DNA from: Desulfarculales bacterium UBA702
GTDB taxonomy: Bacteria; Desulfobacterota; Syntrophobacteria; Syntrophobacterales; Syntrophobacteraceae
DNA length: 15,551 bases
Direction: 5' to 3'
NCBI GenBank assembly: GCA_002298165.1
Contig: DBMI01000108.1
Location: forward strand, 21,008-36,558
Under the pieces are notes generated by a model, which saw only the letters and a list, made by a program, of their open reading frames with translations, did no database searches and was not told the DNA's origin. Made by a program: the position numbers and the translations under genes. This document shows, piece after piece, positions 7,137 through 13,944 of this stretch; the first letter of the stretch is position 1, and every line of letters starts with the position of its first letter.

Positions 7137-7804
7137 GGCTTCTTCCCTTCAGTTGAAAAAACGAATTCGTCCATAAGGATTAGATTCTTTTTTAGTGCCC
7201 TGAGGGCGGCGCGGAAATCGGTTTCGGCTTCGCTCACGGGATTCTGAATTTCGCCAACCTTACCAGTGCCTTTGCCGGCTAACGGATCGTACTGCTCAAG
7301 GTCCTTTAACGACATGCCTCTAAATTGTGCTCCGAATGCAGGGTCCCTCAGCTTTTTGGCCCACTGGCTGGTTATTTTCTGGATGTAGAACGATTTGATC
7401 GTTCCAGCCATGTCAAGGGCTACAAACACCTGAATCCCGCCGAACTGCCCTTTTTCGTTTACTCCATGAATGTAGCCGACCTTTTCCTTGCCCGAGTAAA
7501 TCTCATAGATCGTGTAGGGAACATCGACAGTTTCATAGATGCCGTGGAAGCGGTCCCCGAGGCGCGTTTCAACTTTTCTGAGGAGGGGCTCCCCTCCGCG
7601 CTTTTCGATAGAGGCATAAGAGGTGCGGTACCCCGAGGAGTTGGGAAACAGCCGGGCAACATCGCGGTCCGGATCGTTCAGGTCACAGCCAACCGCCCCG
7701 CACACGGGAGTCGCCGTAACCAGGATGATCAAAGTTACCGCTAAATAGAAAACCCTCAGCCGTTGATCCAGCGCGAGAGCCACGTCTTTCAATGCACTTT
7801 TCAT
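7133..7804 (-). CDS. Membrane-anchored FMN-binding-domain-like protein
   Basis: 223 residues. A hydrophobic N-terminal segment (about 18-37, VFYLAVTLIILVTATPV) acts as an anchor or uncleaved signal, with Cys35 and Cys40 just after it; Cys40 in GAVGCDLND could be a lipobox-type cysteine, though this is weak. The body contains YEIYSGKEKVGYIHGVNEKG followed by GGIQVFVALDMAGTIKSFYI, a layout like the FMN_bind domain of RnfG/NosR proteins. The segment NPVSEAETDFRAALRAL sits where FMN_bind proteins carry the [ST]GAT flavinylation motif, but that threonine motif is absent. Covalent FMN is therefore doubtful. It lies 26 nt after the barrel gene and overlaps the permease by 4 nt, so it is likely part of the transporter complex. 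Assignment rests on pattern only. Confidence 0.6.
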   Translation of the reverse strand: MKSALKDVALALDQRLRVFYLAVTLIILVTATPVCGAVGCDLNDPDRDVARLFPNSSGYRTSYASIEKRGGEPLLRKVETRLGDRFHGIYETVDVPYTIYEIYSGKEKVGYIHGVNEKGQFGGIQVFVALDMAGTIKSFYIQKITSQWAKKLRDPAFGAQFRGMSLKDLEQYDPLAGKGTGKVGEIQNPVSEAETDFRAALRALKKNLILMDEFVFSTEGKKP

Positions 7805-7830
7805 TATTCTTCACCCGACATTCTGCCCGG

Positions 7831-8838
7831 CTATAGCGGCAGGTAGTAGTAGAGTTGCCCTATGACCCGATGGTCATTCTCTTCATAATTGTGCTCGTAC
7901 ATTACCCGGAATGTGAGATCGGACGTGAGCTGAGCCGAAAAACACACCGACGTCAGCCAGTTATCACCGCCCGATTGCCAGTAAGTCGGCTGGACCTCTA
8001 TCTTCAACCTCTCTTCAGGGCCAAACACATAGCCCAGGCGGTACATGACGGCCACGGTTTCTTTTCCGAGCCATTCCCCATAGAAGAGGTCGAACCTGTG
8101 TTCAAAACGGTTCCGCAGAAAGGCGAAGTCCGCTCCCATGAGTCTCAGGTTTTGAGGTTCGTTCTCACGGAGTTCATACCCCATTGTGTCGAGCGTTCGG
8201 CCATAGCCAACGGATAGACCGGCCGCATAATTGTCCTCGTTGAGAACACCGTAGCCCAGCCTGCCGGCAAGCAGATAGTTGCCGTTGAAATAAACCGGCA
8301 TTCCGGAACCTGTCGTGGCTGAGAGTTGCAGGTTTCCCCAAGAAAAATCACGGTAGGTGCCTACTCCCCAGTCCCGGTCGTAGCCAAACCCCTGGATTGG
8401 CAACGTTCGCAAAATCAGCGCATGGCTGTCGAAATAGGAACCCAGGCCCAGGGCAGGGCGGTTGTGGCCGATCCAAACATCGGTCAGCGAGGTCTTTACT
8501 TTGAACCAGGCGTTGTAGATCTGGGGTTCAACCTTGTCAAAGTTGTTTTGGTCTGCGACCACAGCCAGTCTACCCTGGAGCGCAAAAGAACCCCAGTCCC
8601 CCTGTTCTCCGGAAAAACGATAGAGAAAATCGAAGCCGGCGCTCGGTTTCTGCATCTCCGCATCCGGATTCATGGAATAGAATATGGCCTTGGAATCACG
8701 GGATGAGTACCCTGCAATTCCTTGAGCCTCAAAATAGAGGAGATGGCTGTCGCCGGCATGGACGAGAGCCGGGCCGCAACAAAGGATCGCAAGCAGGTTC
8801 AGGCAGAACTTCCTAAAGGTCGAACAGGTAAGCTCCAC
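7831..8838 (-). CDS. Outer-membrane beta-barrel protein
   Basis: 335 residues with a Sec signal peptide (FCLNLLAILCCGPALVHA, cleavage after about residue 28). A long series of alternating hydrophobic/aromatic strands follows with tight turns, for example SWGNLQLSATTG and EHRFDLFYGEW. It ends in RVIGQLYYYLPL, a terminal aromatic beta strand as recognised by the Bam machinery. It has no plug or TonB box, so it is probably a small porin-like or structural barrel. It resembles uncharacterised proteins of respiratory and metal-handling operons; the substrate is unknown. The likely start is GTG at 8838, preceded by AAGGAGAGG, which makes the gene overlap the upstream YtkA-like gene by 26 nt. The cleaved signal region is conserved in frame whichever start is used. 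Confidence 0.75.
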   Translation of the reverse strand: MELTCSTFRKFCLNLLAILCCGPALVHAGDSHLLYFEAQGIAGYSSRDSKAIFYSMNPDAEMQKPSAGFDFLYRFSGEQGDWGSFALQGRLAVVADQNNFDKVEPQIYNAWFKVKTSLTDVWIGHNRPALGLGSYFDSHALILRTLPIQGFGYDRDWGVGTYRDFSWGNLQLSATTGSGMPVYFNGNYLLAGRLGYGVLNEDNYAAGLSVGYGRTLDTMGYELRENEPQNLRLMGADFAFLRNRFEHRFDLFYGEWLGKETVAVMYRLGYVFGPEERLKIEVQPTYWQSGGDNWLTSVCFSAQLTSDLTFRVMYEHNYEENDHRVIGQLYYYLPL

Positions 8839-9253
8839 GGAAGATGACCTCTCCTTTCTTCAGGAAAGTGAGTCTGATCTCCCAGTCTCCAGGCATGACA
8901 AGTCGGACGGGGAGCAGATAGACACCTTTGGCGGAGAGGGAGAAATCCTTATCCCCTGTGCTGTGCGCTCCTCTCATGGAAGGCATGTCCGCATCTCCCC
9001 GGACGATGAAGGATGTGTCCTGTTGCCCGTCACGAGCGAAGACTTCCACCCTCATGATCACCACGCCGATTTTTGGAGGCTTATCGAAGCCGTAGGTAAA
9101 ATAATGGTCTGAATCGATTAGTACCTTTTCGCCGGGTTTGGGGAGCGGCTGGTACACGATTTGGGTGGAATCCGATGCCGGGCAGTTGCGGGGTGGGAAC
9201 GCCAAAGTTCCCAAGACAAGAGCGAGCAAAACCACATATGGGAGACTCTTCAT
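8813..9253 (-). CDS. Exported YtkA/FixH-like protein
   Basis: 146 residues with a Sec signal peptide (KSLPYVVLLALVLGTLAF, cleavage near PAS). The mature part looks like an immunoglobulin-like beta sandwich. The pattern DADMPSMRGAHSTGDKDFSL then GVYLLPVRLVMPGDWEIRLT matches the YtkA-like/FixH layout, in which a MPxM-type loop is followed by an M-G-W strand. Family members are linked to copper delivery and cytochrome oxidase assembly. Met and His in the MPSMRGAH loop could bind copper(I), which is inference. The start ATG at 9253 has AAAGGA 9 nt upstream. It sits 36 nt after the NosL-like gene, and its 3' end overlaps the barrel gene. Confidence 0.65.
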   Translation of the reverse strand: MKSLPYVVLLALVLGTLAFPPRNCPASDSTQIVYQPLPKPGEKVLIDSDHYFTYGFDKPPKIGVVIMRVEVFARDGQQDTSFIVRGDADMPSMRGAHSTGDKDFSLSAKGVYLLPVRLVMPGDWEIRLTFLKKGEVIFRGAYLFDL

Positions 9254-9289
9254 TAAAGATGTCCTTTGCCAGGCCTGCGCGGCTATTTG

Positions 9290-9844
9290 TTATTGGTTTT
9301 GCTTCGAATGGGAATTTCCAGTGCCCTCCTGTTGCCCCGATCGCTTCATCTTTCGGAATTCACGGATCATTTTTGTGTCCTGATACATGTCTTCATAAGC
9401 GGCTCGGATTGCATCGTCAAAACTGACAATTGTTCCACCGTATTCTCCGATGAACCGGTCAGCCGCTTCCTTTGTACCGAATGCCCATTTGGCCTGACCC
9501 GTCATTACTCCTTTCTTGCTGCCGCCCATTACCCAAACCGCCTTTTCAGCATCGAGGAGTTCCTTGCTGTCAAAGTCTGCCACGCTCAGCCTGGAAGGTA
9601 TTTTGTCGATCTTGAGAGGCAGTTCAACCGCCGCGCAATGCAGGCTGCATAGATCGATGCTCTCCCCGTCCTCATACTTTACAGTCATACGGCTGTGGGC
9701 GAACTTCACCAGATCCATGCCGCATTTTTGGCATGATTGCGAACTCACCTCATGATGAGGTGATCCAGCGAACGCCACGGGAGATACATCCAGGCAAAAC
9801 CCAAAGAATCCCAACAATAGAGCTGACAATAAGGTACGCATCAT
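9290..9844 (-). CDS. NosL-like copper-binding exported protein
   Basis: 184 residues with an N-terminal signal peptide (LLSALLLGFFGFCLDVSPVA, cleavage probably after AFA). The NosL core is present: CQKCGMDL at 38-45 (CxxCGM), HSRMTVKYEDG, and a second pair CSLHC at 66-70. NosL proteins bind copper(I) and serve in metallation of nitrous-oxide reductase and probably other periplasmic copper enzymes. The second half continues the fold (VWVMGGSKKGVMTGQAKWAFG, then FGTKEAADRFIGEYGG). The C-terminal tail is charged and Gln/Ser-rich. Unlike many NosL proteins there is no clear lipobox. The ATG at 9841 has a better-spaced GGAGG than the ATG at 9844. It is the first gene of the minus-strand operon, transcribed away from the ArsR gene. 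Confidence 0.8.
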   Translation of the reverse strand: MMRTLLSALLLGFFGFCLDVSPVAFAGSPHHEVSSQSCQKCGMDLVKFAHSRMTVKYEDGESIDLCSLHCAAVELPLKIDKIPSRLSVADFDSKELLDAEKAVWVMGGSKKGVMTGQAKWAFGTKEAADRFIGEYGGTIVSFDDAIRAAYEDMYQDTKMIREFRKMKRSGQQEGTGNSHSKQNQ

Positions 9845-9885
9845 TCCTCCGCTTCTATTAGGCTGTACTGGTTTTCAAAACTTCA

Positions 9886-9901
9886 GGAGCAGTCCTGCTC
9901 C
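9886..9901. promoter_or_regulatory. Inverted repeat upstream of the NosL operon, possible operator
   Basis: GGAGCAG and CTGCTCC are perfect 7-bp arms separated by 2 bp, about 42 nt upstream of the NosL-like start. The compact 16-bp dyad suits a dimeric regulator. No convincing minus-strand sigma-70 promoter was found near it, so the role is uncertain. Confidence 0.4.
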
Positions 9902-10045
9902 CGGGCAGATGCCAAAACCGCGGCCTGGATTTACGTAAGGGAACCCTAAACTGAAAGTGTGATTTGCTTCATATTATCGGAGTTGCAGGGCCAAGTTATT
10001 TTCTAAAAATATCGAATTACCGGTATTGCTGAGGCCTTGTGACCA

Positions 10046-10073
10046 TTGCCAAAATTTATTCGAAGCTTATGAT
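10046..10073 (+). promoter_or_regulatory. Predicted sigma-70 promoter of the ArsR-family gene
   Basis: TTGCCA (10046-10051) and TATGAT (10068-10073) are separated by 16 nt and lie 53 nt before the start codon. The -10 has one mismatch and the -35 two mismatches from consensus. Confidence 0.55.
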
Positions 10074-10092
10074 TAGGCAATCTATCGCTCAG

Positions 10093-10108
10093 TTAAGCAT
10101 TCACTTAA
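10093..10108. promoter_or_regulatory. Candidate ArsR autoregulatory operator
   Basis: TTAAG and CTTAA form an inverted repeat with a 6-bp spacer just downstream of the predicted promoter, within the untranslated leader. A further TTAAG (10120-10124) lies just before the start codon. AT-rich dyads near the transcription start are typical ArsR/SmtB binding sites. The pairing with this regulator is inference. Confidence 0.45.
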
Positions 10109-10126
10109 TCAGAAGCAAGTTAAGAA

Positions 10127-10564
10127 ATGCCTGAACTATTACTCCTTAAAGCTCTAGCGGACGAAACACGCCTCAAGCTCGTGGGTCTGCTCCTGAACCA
10201 CAACCTGTGTGTCAGAGGGCTGGCAAACCGGCTCAAAATTTCAGAAGCGGCTGTTTCCCAGCATCTTCAGATACTTAGACAAGCCAACATGGTGAAGGGT
10301 AAAAAAAGAGGATACTGGACCTATTACAGCGTGGAACGAGACGTTCTTCGGGAGCTTGCCGATCAGCTAAATAGATTTGCGGATCAGATAGCCGGCCCCA
10401 TGGGATGCCGCATTTTGCCGGAAAGAAAAGAATGTATCTGCAAAGGTTGCTGTGAAAAAGCAGAAAAGCTTATGGGAGAGCCCGAGGAACGCACCCCTGA
10501 CCAGATGGCGTGCCGCGGCGATTTCAAGGTCCAGACCCGCGAGGATGATAATAAGCCGCGATGA
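10127..10564 (+). CDS. ArsR/SmtB-family metal-type transcriptional regulator
   Basis: 145-residue cytoplasmic repressor. The winged helix-turn-helix is clear: ALADETRLKLVGLLL (8-23), CVRGLANRL (28-36), the recognition helix SEAAVSQHLQILRQANMV (39-56) and wing KGKKRGYWTYYSV (57-69). In ArsR/CadC-type sensors the helix before the HTH carries ELCVCDL. Here the first cysteine is kept (Cys28) but the second is Arg30, so the classical alpha3 site is incomplete. The C-terminal extension instead has Cys94, Cys103, Cys105, Cys108, Cys109 and Cys129 (ECICKGCCEK), which could form a different metal or redox site. The start has little ribosome-site similarity. The gene is divergent from the NosL operon across a 282-bp intergenic region and probably controls it and itself. 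Confidence 0.88.
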   Translation: MPELLLLKALADETRLKLVGLLLNHNLCVRGLANRLKISEAAVSQHLQILRQANMVKGKKRGYWTYYSVERDVLRELADQLNRFADQIAGPMGCRILPERKECICKGCCEKAEKLMGEPEERTPDQMACRGDFKVQTREDDNKPR

Positions 10565-10792
10565 CTTGGAAGATTTCGGCTTGAGAAGAGAGCTCGGAGC
10601 ATCCCTCACTTGTGGGCTACTTCGATTATCCTGCCGATGCGCTCTTGGACTACAGGAATGCACCGGCGGCAGCTCGGGGATATCATAGAATCCTGCCTGC
10701 CAGATCGGTTCATCGAAATCGATTCCGGCAGCACATTAAGGTAAGTGGAATGTATTTCGCCGGTTTGGAAGCCGCGCCGAAAGGAGCCTACT
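10565..10792 (+). other. 228-bp gap between the ArsR gene and the Fe-S protein gene
   Basis: Short open stretches exist in all plus-strand frames (for example from 10612, and a 28-codon one reading QLGDIIESCLPDRFIEIDSG), but none has a good start or recognisable similarity. It may hold the end of a degraded gene. No terminator or clear promoter was seen. Confidence 0.3.
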
Positions 10793-11650
10793 TTGAACCG
10801 ACCGGATAATTCGGACTGGGTAAAGTCGATAATCGATCAATTTGTCGAATCTCCAGAAAATAATCTCAGGGACTCCGAAAACAACAGGGCCTTCGACAAA
10901 CCGCTCGTTGGCTTTTCATCGGGTGCCGACCCCATCTTTGAGGAATTTAAGACCCACGCTGGCGAGTTCCACTGGACGCCGGCCGAAATCTTTCGGATTG
11001 CCTTCCCAGGTTCCCCGATTACTGATCCCGGCATGCTTTCGGTAATCTCATGGGCGCTTCCTCAGACCGAGGCAACACGGAAATCAAACAGGAAAGAAAC
11101 TGAGTACCCGTCGGAGCCATGGGCACGCAACAGAATCTACGGAGAAGAATTCAATGAGAGATTGCGTAGCCACTTGGTAAACATGCTCATGAGCGAGGGC
11201 TTTGAAGCGGTTGCTCCCTCCCTGCACCCCTTGTGGGAGGTCAAACCCTCCGAACGTTACGTATTTTCCTCCAACTGGTCGGAACGCCACGCTGCTTTTG
11301 CATCCGGCCTCGGGACCTTCGGGCTGTGCGATGGCCTTATCACCCGGAAGGGAAAGGCCGTGCGTTTTGGCTCAGTGGTTGCCCGGATCGAAATCCCTCC
11401 AACCCCTCGACCTTACAGGAATCACCACGAATACTGCCTCTTCTACTCAAAGGGCGCCTGCGGGAAGTGCATCAGACGGTGCCCGGCAGGAGCGCTAACT
11501 TCTAAAGGGCACGACAAGACAAAATGCCGCCAGCATACCCACGTCACGACTGCTGAATACGTAAAGTCAAAATTCGGCTTCAGCGCCTACGGCTGCGGGC
11601 TCTGTCAAACCGGGGTTCCATGTGAATCTCGGATACCGACCATTAAATAG
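10793..11650 (+). CDS. Epoxyqueuosine reductase (QueG)-like iron-sulfur protein
   Basis: 285-residue cytoplasmic protein with the QueG-like layout: an N-terminal substrate domain, the signature WSERHAAFASGLGTFGL then DGLITRKGKAVRFGSVVA, and a ferredoxin-like C-terminal part. First cluster ligands are CGKCIRRCP, preceded by YCLFY and followed by KC; the second set is CGLCQTGVPC. The second set has five residues before its last cysteine, not the CxxCxxxCP of true QueG. This shorter type, common in anaerobes, may therefore not act on epoxyqueuosine. The start is TTG at 10793 with AAGGAG 6 nt upstream; a GTG at 10745 in frame has no ribosome site. The gene is in the same direction as the ArsR gene, 228 nt downstream. 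Confidence 0.75.
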   Translation: MNRPDNSDWVKSIIDQFVESPENNLRDSENNRAFDKPLVGFSSGADPIFEEFKTHAGEFHWTPAEIFRIAFPGSPITDPGMLSVISWALPQTEATRKSNRKETEYPSEPWARNRIYGEEFNERLRSHLVNMLMSEGFEAVAPSLHPLWEVKPSERYVFSSNWSERHAAFASGLGTFGLCDGLITRKGKAVRFGSVVARIEIPPTPRPYRNHHEYCLFYSKGACGKCIRRCPAGALTSKGHDKTKCRQHTHVTTAEYVKSKFGFSAYGCGLCQTGVPCESRIPTIK

Positions 11651-11719
11651 GAGCCTGGCTCTGGCTGTTCGTGATTAATATCCGGGGATAATTCCGCGGA
11701 AGATCACGGGAATACGCAT

Positions 11720-12556
11720 CTAGTTCTTAGCACTTATGAAGTACATTATTTCCTTCCACCAGGCTTCATCCGCATACATGTACCAATCGTTGTGCCCGGC
11801 TTCCTTAAACATCCACATCCTCTTCGATTCCCCCGGCAAGGAATTGTACAATTTTGCGGCGTGCTGGTACGGAATCACTTCGTCACGTTCCGCTCCGATG
11901 ACTGCAATCCTGCCTCTGAATGAGGACAGATTGTCGATATTGTCATACTCATCTTTCAGGAGGAATCGAACCAAGATGCCCGGGAATTTGTCCCTGGCTA
12001 CCGACTCCAGCGTGTCCCAGGGAGTTATCAGGATTAATCCATCGATGTGGACGGGCATCTCTTTTAATGCAGCGGAGGCAATACCGCAGCCAAGGGATTC
12101 GCCCAATACGAAAAGAGGCGCGCCGTACTCTTCATGCGCAAGGCGAATCGATTCCCTTGCGTCACTTACAAAGGATCTTTCTCCCAGTTCCCCCTTGCGC
12201 CCACCATACATGGGATATTCCGCAAGAATGACCCGGTATCCCATGGCTCCAAGTGAATCAAGATAGAACTTCCGGTCGGCGGCCGTACCTCCATTACCGT
12301 GAAAGACTATTACCGTACCCCTGGTTTCCATGAGTTCGCCCGTGGCTACAATGCCGCGGTAATACGTCCCGGATTTATGCCACATTGCCATATTGTGCAG
12401 CTGGAGCGACTTCTCGGCAGGCGGCGATGAGCTTGGATAATAAAGAAGTTTATATTGCAGGTCCCGCATTGAGCCTATCAAATAGAAGAAAAGCAGTACG
12501 GCTATTATGGCCAGTGCTGAAAGTTTAACCCAGTGGTTTCCTGGAATGAGCACCAT
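11720..12556 (-). CDS. Membrane-anchored alpha/beta hydrolase
   Basis: 278 residues with one N-terminal membrane anchor (about 11-28) followed by a serine-hydrolase fold. Catalytic features are complete: HGNGG (86-90) for the oxyanion hole, nucleophile elbow GESLG with Ser154, acid Asp225 (GAERDEVIP) and His255 (AGHND). It resembles the ABHD13/BEM46-like group of membrane-associated esterases or thioesterases; the substrate is not known. The start ATG at 12556 sits close behind AAAGGGG; a GTG one codon later would be better spaced. It lies 27 nt after the ceramidase-like gene on the same strand, so both may act on membrane lipids or acyl chains. Confidence 0.82.
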   Translation of the reverse strand: MVLIPGNHWVKLSALAIIAVLLFFYLIGSMRDLQYKLLYYPSSSPPAEKSLQLHNMAMWHKSGTYYRGIVATGELMETRGTVIVFHGNGGTAADRKFYLDSLGAMGYRVILAEYPMYGGRKGELGERSFVSDARESIRLAHEEYGAPLFVLGESLGCGIASAALKEMPVHIDGLILITPWDTLESVARDKFPGILVRFLLKDEYDNIDNLSSFRGRIAVIGAERDEVIPYQHAAKLYNSLPGESKRMWMFKEAGHNDWYMYADEAWWKEIMYFISAKN

Positions 12557-12583
12557 TTCCCCTTTACCTTTAAGGAAAGAAGA

Positions 12584-13348
12584 TTATGCCCCTTTGACGG
12601 GCATGCTGGTTTCGTCAGGTTGACCGACTGAAAGGCTGAAATAAAGAATAGCAATCCCTGCCGTGATGTGCTTCAACGAATGCCCGCTTATAAACTGATG
12701 AGTCAATAGATAAATTTGTCTATCTTCCACCTCAAAAATTTTGGCTATGCAGTACCCAAACAACAGTACTAATAATGGCCTGTCGATTCGGGATTTCTGT
12801 TCAGGAAAAAGTGCGATCAGCAACGGGATAAGAAGCATTGGAAAAAACTGGACGGCAATATAGGGCCGCAGATCACCCTGGCCGTTGATTTCAGTTACAT
12901 ACCAGTAAACCACACTACCAGTGCCGGCCAGCAGCAGGGGAAAGAGCAGAAGTCTTCCGGCTCTCCCATTAAATCGCTCGGCCAGCACAATAGAGATAAG
13001 TGATGCAAACCCAAAGCTCATTGGGATACGGTCCAAAACCAGAGACAGGTTGCCCGGTGCGAGATGATAATAGGCAGAACCAATACCGACGAGGATAATT
13101 GAGCCAAGGAAAAATCGCCACAAAAAGAGGTGCTCCGATGATCTCCTGTGCAAAAGACCTGCAACGCCGGCCAATATGAACACTGCGTTCGAAAGGACAT
13201 TACTCGCATTTGAGAAAATCCATAAACTCCTTTTGTCAGCAAAATTGTGGTACGCGGGGTCCTGCTGGATTGGTGGAAGGCCCGCCAGGACTGCCAGGCT
13301 TAATCCCAGGATGAAAGCGACTAAAACAATTCTATATCTGAGCGACAT
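12584..13348 (-). CDS. Ceramidase-like integral membrane hydrolase (CREST superfamily)
   Basis: 254 residues with about seven hydrophobic segments. It carries the CREST (alkaline ceramidase/PAQR/Per1) metal-site pattern: FSNASNVLSNAVF (45-57), Ser91-x3-His95 (SAYYH), Asp106 (LDRIPM) and His223-x3-His227 (HSLKH). Relatives are zinc-dependent amide or ester hydrolases of the membrane, including ceramidases. Bacterial members are mostly uncharacterised, and the substrate could be any lipid amide. The ATG at 13348 is chosen because GGGAG lies 6 nt upstream and the first helix starts directly. An open extension to 13549 would add 67 unlikely residues and run over the radical SAM remnant. It is probably co-transcribed with the hydrolase gene downstream. 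Confidence 0.75.
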   Translation of the reverse strand: MSLRYRIVLVAFILGLSLAVLAGLPPIQQDPAYHNFADKRSLWIFSNASNVLSNAVFILAGVAGLLHRRSSEHLFLWRFFLGSIILVGIGSAYYHLAPGNLSLVLDRIPMSFGFASLISIVLAERFNGRAGRLLLFPLLLAGTGSVVYWYVTEINGQGDLRPYIAVQFFPMLLIPLLIALFPEQKSRIDRPLLVLLFGYCIAKIFEVEDRQIYLLTHQFISGHSLKHITAGIAILYFSLSVGQPDETSMPVKGA

Positions 13349-13415
13349 AGCTGGCTCCCAAATACCGGTTGATAAGGTCGCTGGGGGTTCCGGAGCGACA
13401 AGCCGATCTTTCATG

Positions 13416-13763
13416 TTATGCAGCCTTGCGCTCGTGTCTCCTAAGGGAATTGAGTTGAGCTTTGAACCGATTGCGGCGAAGCCTGGTCCACTCGCTACTG
13501 TAGAGATCAATTCCCAGATTTCTGAAACCTTCCTGAAGTTGCTCGGCACTCATGCCGGCGGTGCGAAAGTTTAAATCGAACAGCGTACAACGATTCCATG
13601 CTCCTTTCTGCATTAAGCGATCTTCAGCCTGCAGTCGAGCATGAAATGGAGCCCCCGGGAAGGACGGAGTAATAAAAGGGACTGAAAGACTGTAGGGACT
13701 ACTGCGGCTCGATAGGCGGTGCTGCCGATCTCGCCACCATAGACGAACAGTGAAGAAGTACAC
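13416..13763 (-). pseudogene. C-terminal fragment of a B12-binding-type radical SAM protein
   Basis: From about residue 28 the open frame reads VPFITPSFPGAPFHARLQ, then GAWNRCTLFDLNFRTAGMSAE and LYSSEWTRLRRNRF. This is the typical end of B12-binding-domain radical SAM proteins (DUF4070-like tail, usual form TPFPGTPLxxRL ... CTLFDVNF). Recognisable sequence begins near 13679. The radical SAM CxxxCxxC motif and B12 domain, some 350 residues, are missing, and the first 27 residues look unrelated. The gene is therefore a 5'-truncated remnant. It sits 67 nt upstream of the ceramidase-like start and may mark a deletion or insertion junction. Confidence 0.65.
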
Positions 13764-13944
13764 CCAACATGCACAGGGATTTAGCGGATGGAAAAGGATA
13801 GACCCTATACTACACGAACAAGAATTTAAGGAATCTCGGACTCACTGAAGGCTTTTGTCAATAATTCCCAACACCTCTGGACTTTCCATAACTAGACCCT
13901 CCGAAAATTACAAATAGGATAAAAAATGCAGAATATTCCGTGCG
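13764..13944. other. Gap between the radical SAM remnant and the transposase-like ORF
   Basis: No gene, hairpin with a T run or clear promoter was recognised here. The missing part of the radical SAM gene would have been expected in this stretch but is not found. Confidence 0.3.

Noticed and set aside
6193..7247. Plus-strand open frames across the ABC permease gene
   Set aside because: They are antisense to a full-length MacB-type permease, and the translations are low in structure and unlike any family.
10612..10809. 65-codon frame between the ArsR and QueG-like genes
   Set aside because: GTG start without a ribosome site, no similarity recognised, and it overlaps the ribosome site and start of the QueG-like gene.
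11678..11700. Hairpin CCGGGGATAATTCCGCGG between the convergent Fe-S protein and hydrolase genes as a terminator
   Set aside because: The stem is short with a G-G mismatch, and no T run follows on either strand.
13349..13549. 67-residue N-terminal extension of the ceramidase-like protein
   Set aside because: The extension lies over the radical SAM remnant in another frame and has no membrane or domain character. The ATG at 13348 has a good ribosome site right before the first helix.
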